From assembly GCF_020010905.1 (NCBI RefSeq), contig NZ_JAGJBY010000002.1:3782001-3846000 (forward strand): DNA of 64,000 nucleotides. The letters run 5' to 3'. The stretch's first letter is position 1; each line of letters begins with the position of its first letter. This DNA comes from Streptomyces acidiscabies. GTDB taxonomy: Bacteria > Actinomycetota > Actinomycetes > Streptomycetales > Streptomycetaceae. The position numbers and the translations under genes were made by a program. The notes under the pieces are model-generated. The model ran no database searches. It worked only from the letters and a program-made list of their open reading frames with translations, and was not told where the DNA came from. Positions 26,664 to 34,792 of this stretch are shown one piece after another.

Positions 26664-27530
26664 CTACGCCTCCCCCTCGAAGTTGGCCCGCCACCGCAGC
26701 AGCCGCCTCGACAGCACCCGCACCGCGAAGTCGCAGGCGAGCCCCAGCAGCGCGTACACGGCGAGGCACAGCACGATCACGTCCGTACGGAAGTACTGCT
26801 GGGCGTTGCTCATCAGGTAGCCGAGTCCCGCGTCCGCGTTCACCTGCTCGGCGAAGACCAGCGCCAGCCACGCCGTCGACAGGGCGTACCGGAGCCCCAC
26901 GAGGGCACCGGGCAGCGCGCTCGGCAGGATCACGTACCGGATCAGCCCCAGCCGCCCGAGCCCCATCATCCGCGCGGCCTCCACGAGCCCCGCGTCCGTC
27001 GAGCGGATGCCGCCGTAGATGTTGAAGTACAGCGGGTACGTCACACCGAGCGCGACCAGCGCGATCTTCGGGGTCTCCTCGATGCCGAACCACACGATGA
27101 ACAGCGGGATCAGGCCCACCCACGGGATCGCCCGGAACATCCCCATCGAGGAGTCGATGACGTCCTCCCCGAGCCGGAACAGCCCCGCCAGCAGCGCCAG
27201 CGTCAGCGCGACCACGGCGCCGATCACGAACCCGGTCGCCGCGCGCCGCCCCGACGCCGCGACGGCGCTGGGGAGTTCACCGGATTTCGTCAACTCGACG
27301 GCCTGCTTGAGGACATCGACCGGCGACGCCAGCACCGACTCCGGCAGCAGCCCCGTCGCCGACGTGAGGAACCACAGCAGCACGAGTCCGACCGGCCCCG
27401 CCGAACGCCGCACGGAACGCGGCACATTGAACCGCCGGGCAGACTTCGCCGACCCGCGCAGCGTCACGCGGGACGCGTCCGAGATCGCCCCGGCCGCCAC
27501 CTCCGACCCGGCCGTGGCCGTCGCACTCAT
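26664..27530 (-). CDS. ssuC: ABC transporter permease (SsuC type)
   Basis: This 288-residue inner-membrane protein has about six membrane helices and the EAA loop EAARMMGLGRLGLIRYVILP that docks on the ATPase. A polar N-terminal extension of about 40 residues precedes the first helix. The ATG at 27530 overlaps the hydrolase stop as ATGA. The segment MGMFRAIPWVGLIPLFIVWFG fits the sulfonate/taurine family. Confidence 0.92.
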   Translation of the reverse strand: MSATATAGSEVAAGAISDASRVTLRGSAKSARRFNVPRSVRRSAGPVGLVLLWFLTSATGLLPESVLASPVDVLKQAVELTKSGELPSAVAASGRRAATGFVIGAVVALTLALLAGLFRLGEDVIDSSMGMFRAIPWVGLIPLFIVWFGIEETPKIALVALGVTYPLYFNIYGGIRSTDAGLVEAARMMGLGRLGLIRYVILPSALPGALVGLRYALSTAWLALVFAEQVNADAGLGYLMSNAQQYFRTDVIVLCLAVYALLGLACDFAVRVLSRRLLRWRANFEGEA

Positions 27531-28225
27531 GCCAACCCCTCGGCGATCGGGGCGAGTTCGGGGGAGAGGCGCAGGCGTTCCAGGAAGAGGACGACCGTCG
27601 CGGCGGCCGTGCGGTGCAGCGCGTCGTTCAGGACGTCGTGCCGCCCGCCCCGGAAGGTCACCAACCGCACGGCGTGGTCGGCGTACACCGCGCGCGCCGA
27701 CTCCAGCGGGCTCACCGTGTCGTCCGCGCCGTGCAGCGCCAGCACCGGGACGCGCACCAGGTCGAGGCGCGGGGTGTCCGGGGCCTCGGCGAGAGCGCCC
27801 CGGCGGAAGTCCGGGTCGTTCGTGAGGCGGCCCCGGTGCGTCGGGCAGGCCGTGCGCGCCTCGGCCTCCTCCTCCCAACTCCCCGCGCTCCAGGGGCGGG
27901 TGGGCAGACCCGCGAGGATCAGCGCGGCCACGCCCGGGTGTTCGGCGGCGAGCTGTGCGGCGTACGAAGCGCCGGTGTCCGAGCCGACCAGGACCTTCGG
28001 GCCCGGCAGCGACTCGTCCGCGAGCAGCTTCGCCGCCTCGTCGAGGACCGCCGGGTCGGTGGAGGCGTCGCCGAGGGCGCGTACCCGGTACGCGTCGAAG
28101 GCCAGGCGGCGGCCGAACCGCTCGTACACACCGCCGTGTTCACCACGGCCCGCCAGCAGGATCAGCGTGCCGCGCGCCGCGAGACCTTCGGGCTCGTCCC
28201 AGGAGAAAGGGGTAGCAGAGGGCAT
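27527..28225 (-). CDS. Alpha/beta-hydrolase with aspartate at the nucleophile position
   Basis: This 232-residue protein is the first gene of the organosulfur operon. It resembles monoacylglycerol-lipase-like hydrolases (LAGRGEHGGVY, LHGADDTVSP, GGRHDVLND), so the acid and histidine are present. The nucleophile elbow GxSxG reads G81-S-D-T-G85, giving aspartate at the nucleophile position, as in dehalogenases and epoxide hydrolases. It may therefore work through an alkyl-enzyme ester, or be inactive as an esterase. The ATG at 28225 follows GGAAG. Confidence 0.82.
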   Translation of the reverse strand: MPSATPFSWDEPEGLAARGTLILLAGRGEHGGVYERFGRRLAFDAYRVRALGDASTDPAVLDEAAKLLADESLPGPKVLVGSDTGASYAAQLAAEHPGVAALILAGLPTRPWSAGSWEEEAEARTACPTHRGRLTNDPDFRRGALAEAPDTPRLDLVRVPVLALHGADDTVSPLESARAVYADHAVRLVTFRGGRHDVLNDALHRTAAATVVLFLERLRLSPELAPIAEGLA

Positions 28226-28248
28226 GGGTGGACCACTTCCGTGAAAGT

Positions 28249-28275
28249 GAAAGAAGGAAGAAAGAAGGAAGAAGG
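28249..28275. repeat. 27-nt pure purine tract in the operon leader
   Basis: The plus strand is uninterrupted A/G here, built from GAAGGAAGAAA-like units. The operon on the minus strand is therefore preceded by a pyrimidine-only leader segment 24-50 nt before its start codon. This is unusual in such GC-rich DNA. The rest of the 303-bp divergent gap holds the LysR box and probable promoters but no gene. Confidence 0.6.
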
Positions 28276-28469
28276 CAGGGGAGAGCGGCCGTCACACGCC
28301 GGTCGGCGCGTACGGATCAGCCGCGGGGGAGAGGGAGTTCAGCGACAGCGCGCGCTGCACGCGACGCCGAAGTCGATGACTCGGCGCTGCGTCAGAAGGG
28401 CAGCGGAAGGGGCCGTGAACAGCATGCGCCCATGATGGCCGGACGTGGCCGGATGCGTCCAACGACGAT

Positions 28470-28485
28470 TCGGTATCGAAACCGA
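28470..28485. promoter_or_regulatory. LysR-type box
   Basis: TCGGT and ACCGA arms are separated by 6 bp, giving the T-Nn-A dyad typical of LysR sites. It lies in the divergent gap between the LysR gene and the organosulfur operon, where the regulator would be expected to bind. Confidence 0.5.
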
Positions 28486-28528
28486 TCAGCCATCGCGATC
28501 GATCACGCCGAGCGGCTACGGTCGCGGC

Positions 28529-29377
28529 ATGTCCCGACCCGTGCTCGACATCGTGGCCCTGCGCAGCCTCACCGCGATCGCCGACCACGGCGGCTTCCAC
28601 CGCGCCGCCGAGGCGCTCGCGCTGAGCCAGTCCGCCGTCAGCCAGCACGTCCGGAAACTGGAGAAGACCCTCGGCCGGCCGGTCGTCGAACGCGCGGGCC
28701 GGGGCACGCGGTTCACCCCGGCCGGGCGCGGCCTCGTCGAACAGGCCCGGCGGATCCTCGCCGTCCACGACGAAGCCGTCCGCGCGCTCCTCGACGTCGA
28801 GAGCGACACCGTCACCATCGGCTCCACCGAACACGCCGCCGACCAGTTCCTGCCCCGCCTCACCGCCGCCGTCCAGGCGATCCGCCCCGGCTGCCGCGTC
28901 CGCTACCGCATCGACCGCTCGGCCCGCCTCGTGGAGGCGGTGGAGCGGGGGACGGTCGACGTCGCGGTGTACGTCACGGAGGCGGCGGCGACCGAGGGCA
29001 CCCCGGTCGGCGGCCTCCCCCTGACCTGGTACGCCCGCCCCGGCTGGCAACGCCCCCCGGCCCCCGCCCCGGTCCCCCTGGTCGCCATCGAGGACCCCTG
29101 CGCGATCCGCCGCCGGGCGATCGCGACCCTGGCGGCCCACGGCGTCCCGTCGACGGTGGTCGGCGACGCCGGCTACCTGGCGGGCGTCCTGGACATCGCC
29201 CGCACCGGCCAGGGCGTGGCCCTCCTCGCGGCAGTGGGCCAGCCCCCGGACGGCCTCACCCCCTGCCCCGGCCTCCCCCCGGTCCCCCCGATCCCGATGA
29301 GCGCCCTGGCGGGCCCCGGCACGGACCCGGCGACGGCACAGGCGGCGTTCGAGGCGGTACGGGGGCTGCTCACGTGA
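28529..29377 (+). CDS. LysR-family transcriptional regulator
   Basis: This 282-residue protein has an N-terminal winged helix (FHRAAEALALSQSAVSQHVRKLEKTLG, about 23-50) and a periplasmic-binding-like effector domain. It is divergent from the eight-gene organosulfur operon with a TCGGT-N6-ACCGA dyad between them, so it probably activates or represses that operon in response to a sulfur metabolite. TACGGT ends 6 nt before the ATG and no ribosome-binding site is seen, so the mRNA may be leaderless. The effector is unknown. Confidence 0.9.
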   Translation: MSRPVLDIVALRSLTAIADHGGFHRAAEALALSQSAVSQHVRKLEKTLGRPVVERAGRGTRFTPAGRGLVEQARRILAVHDEAVRALLDVESDTVTIGSTEHAADQFLPRLTAAVQAIRPGCRVRYRIDRSARLVEAVERGTVDVAVYVTEAAATEGTPVGGLPLTWYARPGWQRPPAPAPVPLVAIEDPCAIRRRAIATLAAHGVPSTVVGDAGYLAGVLDIARTGQGVALLAAVGQPPDGLTPCPGLPPVPPIPMSALAGPGTDPATAQAAFEAVRGLLT

Positions 29378-29410
29378 ACCGGCCCACGTCTCCTGTCCCT
29401 GCGGAAAACC

Positions 29411-29803
29411 TCACCCCTGCCCCAACCCCCGCTCCAACGCCGCCCGCTGCAACGGCAGCACCTCCGCATGCACGCCCCGCCCCTTCGCCGTCAGCGACAC
29501 ATACACCCCCCGCCGGTCCTCGGCACACACCGACCGCTCGACCAGCCCGTCCTTCTCCAGCCGCCCGATGAGCCGCGACAGCGCGCTCTGGCTGAGATGG
29601 ACGCGGCCGACGAGGTTCTGTACGCGGCACTGGTCGCCGTGGCGCGGCGCCTCGGCGGCGAGGAGGTCGAGGACCTCGAAGTCGCTGGCACCGAGGCCGT
29701 GGGGGTGCAGGGCGCGGTCGATCTCGCAGAGCGTGCGGGCATGCACCGTCAGGATGTCCCGCCACCGGTCCTCAAGGTCCGCCGCGGTCGCGTTCGCTGC
29801 CAT
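29411..29803 (-). CDS. MarR-family transcriptional regulator
   Basis: This 130-residue protein has the winged-helix segment LSQSALSRLIGRLEKDGLVERSVCAEDRRGVYVSLT in two parts, central in MarR proteins. The N-terminal dimerisation helix has HGLGASDFEVLDLL. It lies 65 bp downstream of a VOC-family gene on the same strand, and converges with the LysR gene. MarR proteins usually repress nearby genes until a phenolic or oxidant ligand binds, so the VOC gene may be its target. Confidence 0.9.
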   Translation of the reverse strand: MAANATAADLEDRWRDILTVHARTLCEIDRALHPHGLGASDFEVLDLLAAEAPRHGDQCRVQNLVGRVHLSQSALSRLIGRLEKDGLVERSVCAEDRRGVYVSLTAKGRGVHAEVLPLQRAALERGLGQG

Positions 29804-29868
29804 GAACCGACCGTAACACCGAAATGAACGGTCAATGATCGTGCAACTTGTGCGGATGCATGTAGTGG

Positions 29869-30219
29869 TCAGGCAACCGGGTCCTGGAGAAGTCCGACGA
29901 GGTTTCCGTCCGCGTCCTTCACCGACGCGACGATCCGCCCGTTGCCGACGTCCTGCGCGTCCTGGAGGAGTTCGGCGCCCGTGTCCAGGAGGGCGGCGAG
30001 GCGCTCGCGCAGGTCGGTGACGTGCCAGTAGGGGACCGGCCCGGTCATGCCCTTGCCGTGGCCATTGGGGTCGAGGCCGATGTCCTGGCCGGCGGCCTTG
30101 TAACCGACGTAGTACGGCGTGTCCGCGTACGGCTCGACGCCGAGCAGCGCGCCGAACACGGCCTTCGCGCTGGTCAGGTCCTTGACGGGGTAGATGATCG
30201 TCTGGAGTCCGGCGGACAT
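29869..30219 (-). CDS. VOC-family (glyoxalase/bleomycin-resistance fold) protein
   Basis: This 116-residue protein has the paired beta-alpha-beta units of the vicinal oxygen chelate fold (LTSAKAVFGALLGVEPYADTP; GRIVASVKDADGNLVGLLQD). The ATG at 30219 follows GAGGAG. Longer forms of the frame lack this site. Members bind small ligands or metals for detoxification or resistance; no substrate can be read here. It probably forms an operon with the MarR gene. Confidence 0.85.
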   Translation of the reverse strand: MSAGLQTIIYPVKDLTSAKAVFGALLGVEPYADTPYYVGYKAAGQDIGLDPNGHGKGMTGPVPYWHVTDLRERLAALLDTGAELLQDAQDVGNGRIVASVKDADGNLVGLLQDPVA

Positions 30220-30337
30220 GGGGTGCTCCTCGTGGGTCTGGGCTCGTGCTGTGCCCACCACGCTAGGCCGGGCGCCGGAGATCCGCTTCTCCGATCCTGA
30301 CCGGTCGTACGGAGCCTCCTCGGCGACGCGCAAAGAA

Positions 30338-30374
30338 GAGGGGGTGCGAGCTCCCCCGCGGCTCGCACCCCCTC
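30338..30374 (-). terminator. Terminator of the galactan importer/LacI operon
   Basis: A perfect 14-bp stem (30338-30351 with 30361-30374) lies 15 bp beyond the LacI stop. On the minus strand it is followed by a T-containing tail. It is the clear end of the importer operon. Confidence 0.8.
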
Positions 30375-30388
30375 CTCTGCACCTCACC

Positions 30389-31420
30389 TCACGTCGAGTC
30401 CCGCTTCACCAGCTCCGTCGGCAGGATCACCGCCGCCGGGTCCTCCCCGCCGATCTGCGCGAGCAGCACCCGCACCATCTCGCCGCTGATTCGGTCCCAC
30501 GGCTGGCGGATCGTCGTCAGCGCCGGGCTGGACGCGACCGCGGCGGGCGAGTCGTCGAACCCGCCGACCGCGACGTCCTCCGGCACCCGCCGCCCCGCGT
30601 CCCGCAGCACGGACAGCACGCCCTGCGCCATGAGGTCGGACGCGACGAACACGGCGTCGAGGTCGGGCGCCCGCTCAAGGAGCGCCCGCGCCCCCGCCTC
30701 CCCGCTGGTGCGGCTGTAGTCCCCGGACGCGACGAGCCGCTCGTCGTACGCGATGTCCGCCTGCGCGAGCACCTCCCGGTACCCGGCGAGCCGCTCCACA
30801 CCGCCCGGCGTGTCCAGCGGCCCGGTGACGACGCCGACGCGCCGGCGGCCGAGGGACAGGAGATGGCGGACCATGTCGCGGGCGCCGTCACGGTCGTCGG
30901 CGGCGACGTACGAGACCTTCGAGCCGATCCCGATCGGTTTGCCGCAGGCGACGAGGGGTACGCCGGCCTCCCGCAGCTCCTGCGCGATCGGATCGCCGGA
31001 GTGGCTGGAGACGAGGAGCACCCCGTCGACGTGCCCGGCGGTGATGTACCGCGTTATGCGCCGCCGCTCGTCCTCGGTCGCCGCCAGCATCAGCAGCAGC
31101 GGCACGTCGTGCGTGGCCAGCGCCTGGGTGCAACCCCGCAGCAGGACATTGAAGTTGGGGTCCTCGAAGAACCGCTCCTGAGGCTCCGTCAGCAGGAAGC
31201 CGACGGAGTCGGAGCGGCCGGTGATCAGCGAGCGCGCGTGCCGGTTGACGACGTAACCGGTCCTGCGGATCGCGGCGTTGACCGCCTCCTGTGCCGAAGG
31301 GCTCACGTAGTGGCCGCCGTTGAGGACCCGCGAGACGGTGCCCCGGGAGACTCCCGCCTCGCGTGCCACGTCGTGGATGGTCGGCGGCTTGCGCCTGCCC
31401 CCCGGAGTGCTCATGGTCAT
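30389..31420 (-). CDS. LacI-family repressor of galactan use (GanR-like)
   Basis: This 343-residue protein has a LacI helix-turn-helix (IHDVAREAGVSRGTVSRVLNGG, about 15-36, read in two parts) and a sugar-binding domain ending TTIRQPWDRISGEMV. Its ATG overlaps the upstream permease stop as ATGA, so it is made as the last product of the importer operon and would sense the imported sugar. The operator TGTGAGCGTTCACA in front of the operon and the divergent GH42 gene is the likely target. Galactose or galactobiose is a reasonable ligand. Confidence 0.9.
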   Translation of the reverse strand: MTMSTPGGRRKPPTIHDVAREAGVSRGTVSRVLNGGHYVSPSAQEAVNAAIRRTGYVVNRHARSLITGRSDSVGFLLTEPQERFFEDPNFNVLLRGCTQALATHDVPLLLMLAATEDERRRITRYITAGHVDGVLLVSSHSGDPIAQELREAGVPLVACGKPIGIGSKVSYVAADDRDGARDMVRHLLSLGRRRVGVVTGPLDTPGGVERLAGYREVLAQADIAYDERLVASGDYSRTSGEAGARALLERAPDLDAVFVASDLMAQGVLSVLRDAGRRVPEDVAVGGFDDSPAAVASSPALTTIRQPWDRISGEMVRVLLAQIGGEDPAAVILPTELVKRDST

Positions 31421-32322
31421 GACTTTACGGCCCCGGACAGCAGATCCAGGCTCCAGAACCGCTGAATGACCAGGAACAGCGCCACCAGCGGGATCACCGC
31501 GAGGAACGCGCCGGTGATCACCAGCGTGTACAGCGCGGGAGCCGCCGCGCCCTGCTTCAGGAGCGTGAACAACCCAAGGGTGATGGGGAACTTGGTGTCG
31601 TCGCTGAGCATGATGTACGGCAGCAGGAAGTTGTTCCAGATCGCGACGAACTGGAACAGGAACACCGTCACCAGACCGGGGATCATCATCGGCAGCGCGA
31701 TCCGCGTGAAGATCCGCCACTCGCTCGCGCCGTCCATCCGCCCGGCCTCGACGACGTCCGCCGGAACGGCCGCGCTCGCGTAGATGCGCGCCAGGTAGAC
31801 GCCGTAGGGGGAGAGGATCTGCGGCAGCATCACCGAGATGTACGAGTCGGTGACACCGGCCTTCGCCATCAGCAGGTACTGCGGGATGGCGAGGATGATC
31901 GGCGGCATCAGCACGCCCGCGAGCAGGATGCTGAACATGGACTCGCGGCCCCGGAACCGGTAGACCGCGAGCGCGTACCCGCTGAACGCGGACACGGCCG
32001 TCGACAGCAGCGCGCCGACCCCGGCGTAGAGGGCGGAGTTGCCCATCCACTGCCAGTAGACGCCGTCCCGGTAGGCGTTGAGCTGCTTGACGTTGTCGAC
32101 GAAGCCCGAACCCGGCCAGAACGTGAACGTGGAGAAGAGTTCGCTACCGGACTTGGTGGACGCGATGACCACCCAGGCGACGGGCAGCAGACAGTAGACC
32201 GCCCCGATCAGCAGAGCGACCGTCGGGACCAGCGCGATACGGCTGCGCAGCGGCGGCTTCTTCTGCGCCGTGCCCGTCGTGTCGGCGGCCGAGGGGACCT
32301 TCTGGACGGCAAGAGAACTCAT
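31417..32322 (-). CDS. Sugar ABC transporter permease (MalG/GanQ type)
   Basis: This 301-residue inner-membrane protein has six helices and the EAA loop EAGRMDGASEWRIFTRIALP. The start overlaps the partner permease's stop as ATGA. Together with its partner it forms the pore of a carbohydrate importer. No ATPase gene is present, so a shared ATPase of the MsiK type, common in Streptomyces, probably drives it. Confidence 0.93.
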   Translation of the reverse strand: MSSLAVQKVPSAADTTGTAQKKPPLRSRIALVPTVALLIGAVYCLLPVAWVVIASTKSGSELFSTFTFWPGSGFVDNVKQLNAYRDGVYWQWMGNSALYAGVGALLSTAVSAFSGYALAVYRFRGRESMFSILLAGVLMPPIILAIPQYLLMAKAGVTDSYISVMLPQILSPYGVYLARIYASAAVPADVVEAGRMDGASEWRIFTRIALPMMIPGLVTVFLFQFVAIWNNFLLPYIMLSDDTKFPITLGLFTLLKQGAAAPALYTLVITGAFLAVIPLVALFLVIQRFWSLDLLSGAVKS

Positions 32323-33245
32323 CGGGCTCCCTCCTCCTGCTTGGAGCGGCGGTTCGCGGCGCGCAGGAAGCCGAAGGAGAGCACCAGCGTGGCGAAGGCG
32401 ATGATCACGGCCTGGGCGGCTGCCTGGTAGATGTCACCGTTGCCGAAGGCGTCCTGGTAGACCTTCATCAGCGGACTCCACGTCGTGGACACGGAGTTGG
32501 TGAGCGGTTTCAGGGTCGTCGGCTCGTTGAACACCTGGAGCGTGGCGATGATCGAGAAGAAGAACGTCAGCACCAGCGACGGCGCCACCATCGGGATCTT
32601 GATCCTCAGCGCGATCTGGAGCGGCGTCGCCCCGTCGAGCTTCGCGGCCTCGTACACCTCGACCGGGATCGCCTGGAGCGCCGTATAGATGACGATCATG
32701 TTGAAGCCGGTGCCGCCCCACACCGCGATGTTCGACAGCGCCAGGTACAGCGGCCCGCCGTCCAGCAGATCCGGCTGCGGCATCCCGAGCCGGTCGAGGA
32801 TCCAGTAGAACGGGCTGACGTCCGGCAGGTACAGGAAGCCCCACAGCAGGGCGGCGACCACACCGGGAATGGCGTACGGCAGGAAGATCGCGAGCCGCGT
32901 GAACGGCGTGAACCGCACCTTGTCCGCGTCCAGCATCAGCGCGAACAGCAGCGCGAGGCCCAGCATCACGGGGACGACGATCATGCCGTACCCGACGACG
33001 CGCAGCGCGCCGTGCAGCAACTCGCTGTCGGAGAGCGCGTCGGTGTAGTTCTCCAGCCCCGCCCAGACCTCTTTCCGGGCTCCCGACCCGAGGCCGAGGC
33101 CCGAGACGTGCACCTTGCGGAAGCTGAGGTAGACCGCGTACCCGATCGGCAGCGCGAAGAACAGGGCGAACAGGACGATTCCAGGAAAGAGGAAGGCGTA
33201 CGGGGCCGACTTGACCCCGTACGACTGCCGGCGTGCGGTTTTCAC
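32319..33245 (-). CDS. Sugar ABC transporter permease (MalF/GanP type)
   Basis: This 308-residue inner-membrane protein has six helices and the EAA loop EAAKLDGATPLQIALRIKIP. The GTG start at 33245 overlaps the binding-protein stop as GTGA. It pairs with the MalG-type permease and sits in the order binding protein, permease, permease, repressor. Confidence 0.92.
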   Translation of the reverse strand: MKTARRQSYGVKSAPYAFLFPGIVLFALFFALPIGYAVYLSFRKVHVSGLGLGSGARKEVWAGLENYTDALSDSELLHGALRVVGYGMIVVPVMLGLALLFALMLDADKVRFTPFTRLAIFLPYAIPGVVAALLWGFLYLPDVSPFYWILDRLGMPQPDLLDGGPLYLALSNIAVWGGTGFNMIVIYTALQAIPVEVYEAAKLDGATPLQIALRIKIPMVAPSLVLTFFFSIIATLQVFNEPTTLKPLTNSVSTTWSPLMKVYQDAFGNGDIYQAAAQAVIIAFATLVLSFGFLRAANRRSKQEEGAR

Positions 33246-34564
33246 TCGGAGACCTCGAAGCCCTGCTTCTTCATGTCGGCGACGGTGTCGGACTGCATCT
33301 TCGCCAGCGCGGCGGAGAAGTCCGACTTGTTCTTCGCGGCGGCGCCGAACGCGTCCTTGAACGTGGTGTACGCGACGTTGACGTTCGGACCCCACGCGGA
33401 GGGCGCCGTGGTCTTGGCGACGCTCGCCGCGACCTTGTAGAAGTCGGGCTGGTTCGCGAAGTACTCCGGCGGGGTGGTGAACGCGCCGGACAGCTGCGCG
33501 GAGGTGGACGCCGGGTAGATCCCGCCCTCCTTGGCGAGCGCGTTGAGGGCGTCGCCGTCCGTGTTCAGCCAGGCCGCGAACTTCGCGGCGGCCGACTTGT
33601 GCTTCGAGTCGGTCGTCACGCCGGTCGAGGAACCGCCCCAGCTGCCGGTGGTGTTGTCGCTCGCCGACCACTGGGGGAGCGGGGCCACGGCCCACTTGCC
33701 CTTCGTGGAGGGCGCGGCGGAGGAGAGCGTGCCGGGCGCCCACACGGCGGAGACCCAGGCGATCTGCTTGCCGGTGTCGAGCGCCTTGTTCCAGGCCGGG
33801 GTGTACATCGGCTGGTTGTCGACGGCGCCCTCCTTGACGAGGCCGCCCCAGAAGTCGGCGACCTTCTTCGTCGCCGCGTCGTCGATGCCGACCTTCCACT
33901 TGTTCCCGGAGGTCGTCCACCACTTGGCGCCGGCCTGCTGGGCGAGGCCCGCGAAGAGGCCCGAGTCGTTCGCGGAGAACGTCGTCAGGTCGGTGTCCGG
34001 GGACTTCTTCTTCAGCGCGCGGGCCGTCTCGGCGAACTGCTCCCAGGTGGTGGGGACCGTCAGGCCGTACTGCTTGAAGAGGTCCTGGCGGTAGTAGAAC
34101 ATCATCGGGCCGATGTCCTGCGGGATCGCGTAGACCGCGTCCGTGCCCAGCGTCGTCTGCTGCCAGACGCCCTCGGCGAACTTGGACTTCGCGTCGCCGA
34201 CGTTCTTCCCGATGTCCGCGAGCGCGTCGTTGGAGACCAGCGTCGGCAGCGCCTGGTACTCGGCCTGCACCAGGTCGGGGCCGTTGCCCGCCTTGTGCGC
34301 GGTGAGGATCTTGGCGACCAGGTCGTCGCCGGACGCCTGCTTCTGGACGGTGACCTTGATCTGGTCGGCCTTGCCGGGACCGTCGTTCCAGAGTTTGACG
34401 ACCTTGTCCATGCCGGGCGTCCAGGTCCAGTACGTCAGCGAGACCGGACCGGAGGACTCGGATCCACCGTCGTCGTCGGACGATCCGCACGCGGCGAGCG
34501 CGGTGGCGCCGAGCGTGACGGCGATGGCGGTTGCCACGAGGCGACGGCGCTTCGTGTTCGGCAT
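33242..34564 (-). CDS. Carbohydrate ABC transporter substrate-binding lipoprotein
   Basis: This 440-residue protein has a signal peptide ending in the lipobox LAAC and the family-1 solute-binding fold (LTYWTWTPGMDKVV; IPQDIGPMMFYYRQDLFKQYG). The ATG at 34564 follows GGGGAGAG. Its place between a GH42 enzyme, a GH53 galactanase and a LacI regulator makes beta-1,4-galacto-oligosaccharides the likely ligand. It is first in its operon and divergent from the GH42 gene. Confidence 0.92.
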   Translation of the reverse strand: MPNTKRRRLVATAIAVTLGATALAACGSSDDDGGSESSGPVSLTYWTWTPGMDKVVKLWNDGPGKADQIKVTVQKQASGDDLVAKILTAHKAGNGPDLVQAEYQALPTLVSNDALADIGKNVGDAKSKFAEGVWQQTTLGTDAVYAIPQDIGPMMFYYRQDLFKQYGLTVPTTWEQFAETARALKKKSPDTDLTTFSANDSGLFAGLAQQAGAKWWTTSGNKWKVGIDDAATKKVADFWGGLVKEGAVDNQPMYTPAWNKALDTGKQIAWVSAVWAPGTLSSAAPSTKGKWAVAPLPQWSASDNTTGSWGGSSTGVTTDSKHKSAAAKFAAWLNTDGDALNALAKEGGIYPASTSAQLSGAFTTPPEYFANQPDFYKVAASVAKTTAPSAWGPNVNVAYTTFKDAFGAAAKNKSDFSAALAKMQSDTVADMKKQGFEVSE

Positions 34565-34662
34565 GGAACTCTCCCCTGACCTGGGCCCCACGCCTCACGC
34601 GGGGGCCTGCCATGCGATGGCACGACCTCGGACACTGCCCGTCGCAGTGCCCCGTCATGCTT

Positions 34663-34678
34663 CTGTGAGCGTTCACAG
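34663..34678. promoter_or_regulatory. LacI-type operator
   Basis: CTGTGA and TCACAG flank GCGT, giving a 16-bp palindrome very close to the classic LacI-family consensus TGTGAGCGCTCACA. It lies between the divergent importer operon and GH42 gene. A plausible promoter for the GH42 gene (TTGTCA, 18 bp, TTATGT) follows it. Confidence 0.75.
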
Positions 34679-34792
34679 TAGAGAAACATCCCGGACACTT
34701 GTCAATGGTTGTTGCTGTGCGGTTATGTTGGGCTTCGAACGCCGCAGCGGTCTGTGCACGTTCCCAAATGATCGATTAACCGGGAGAGATCC

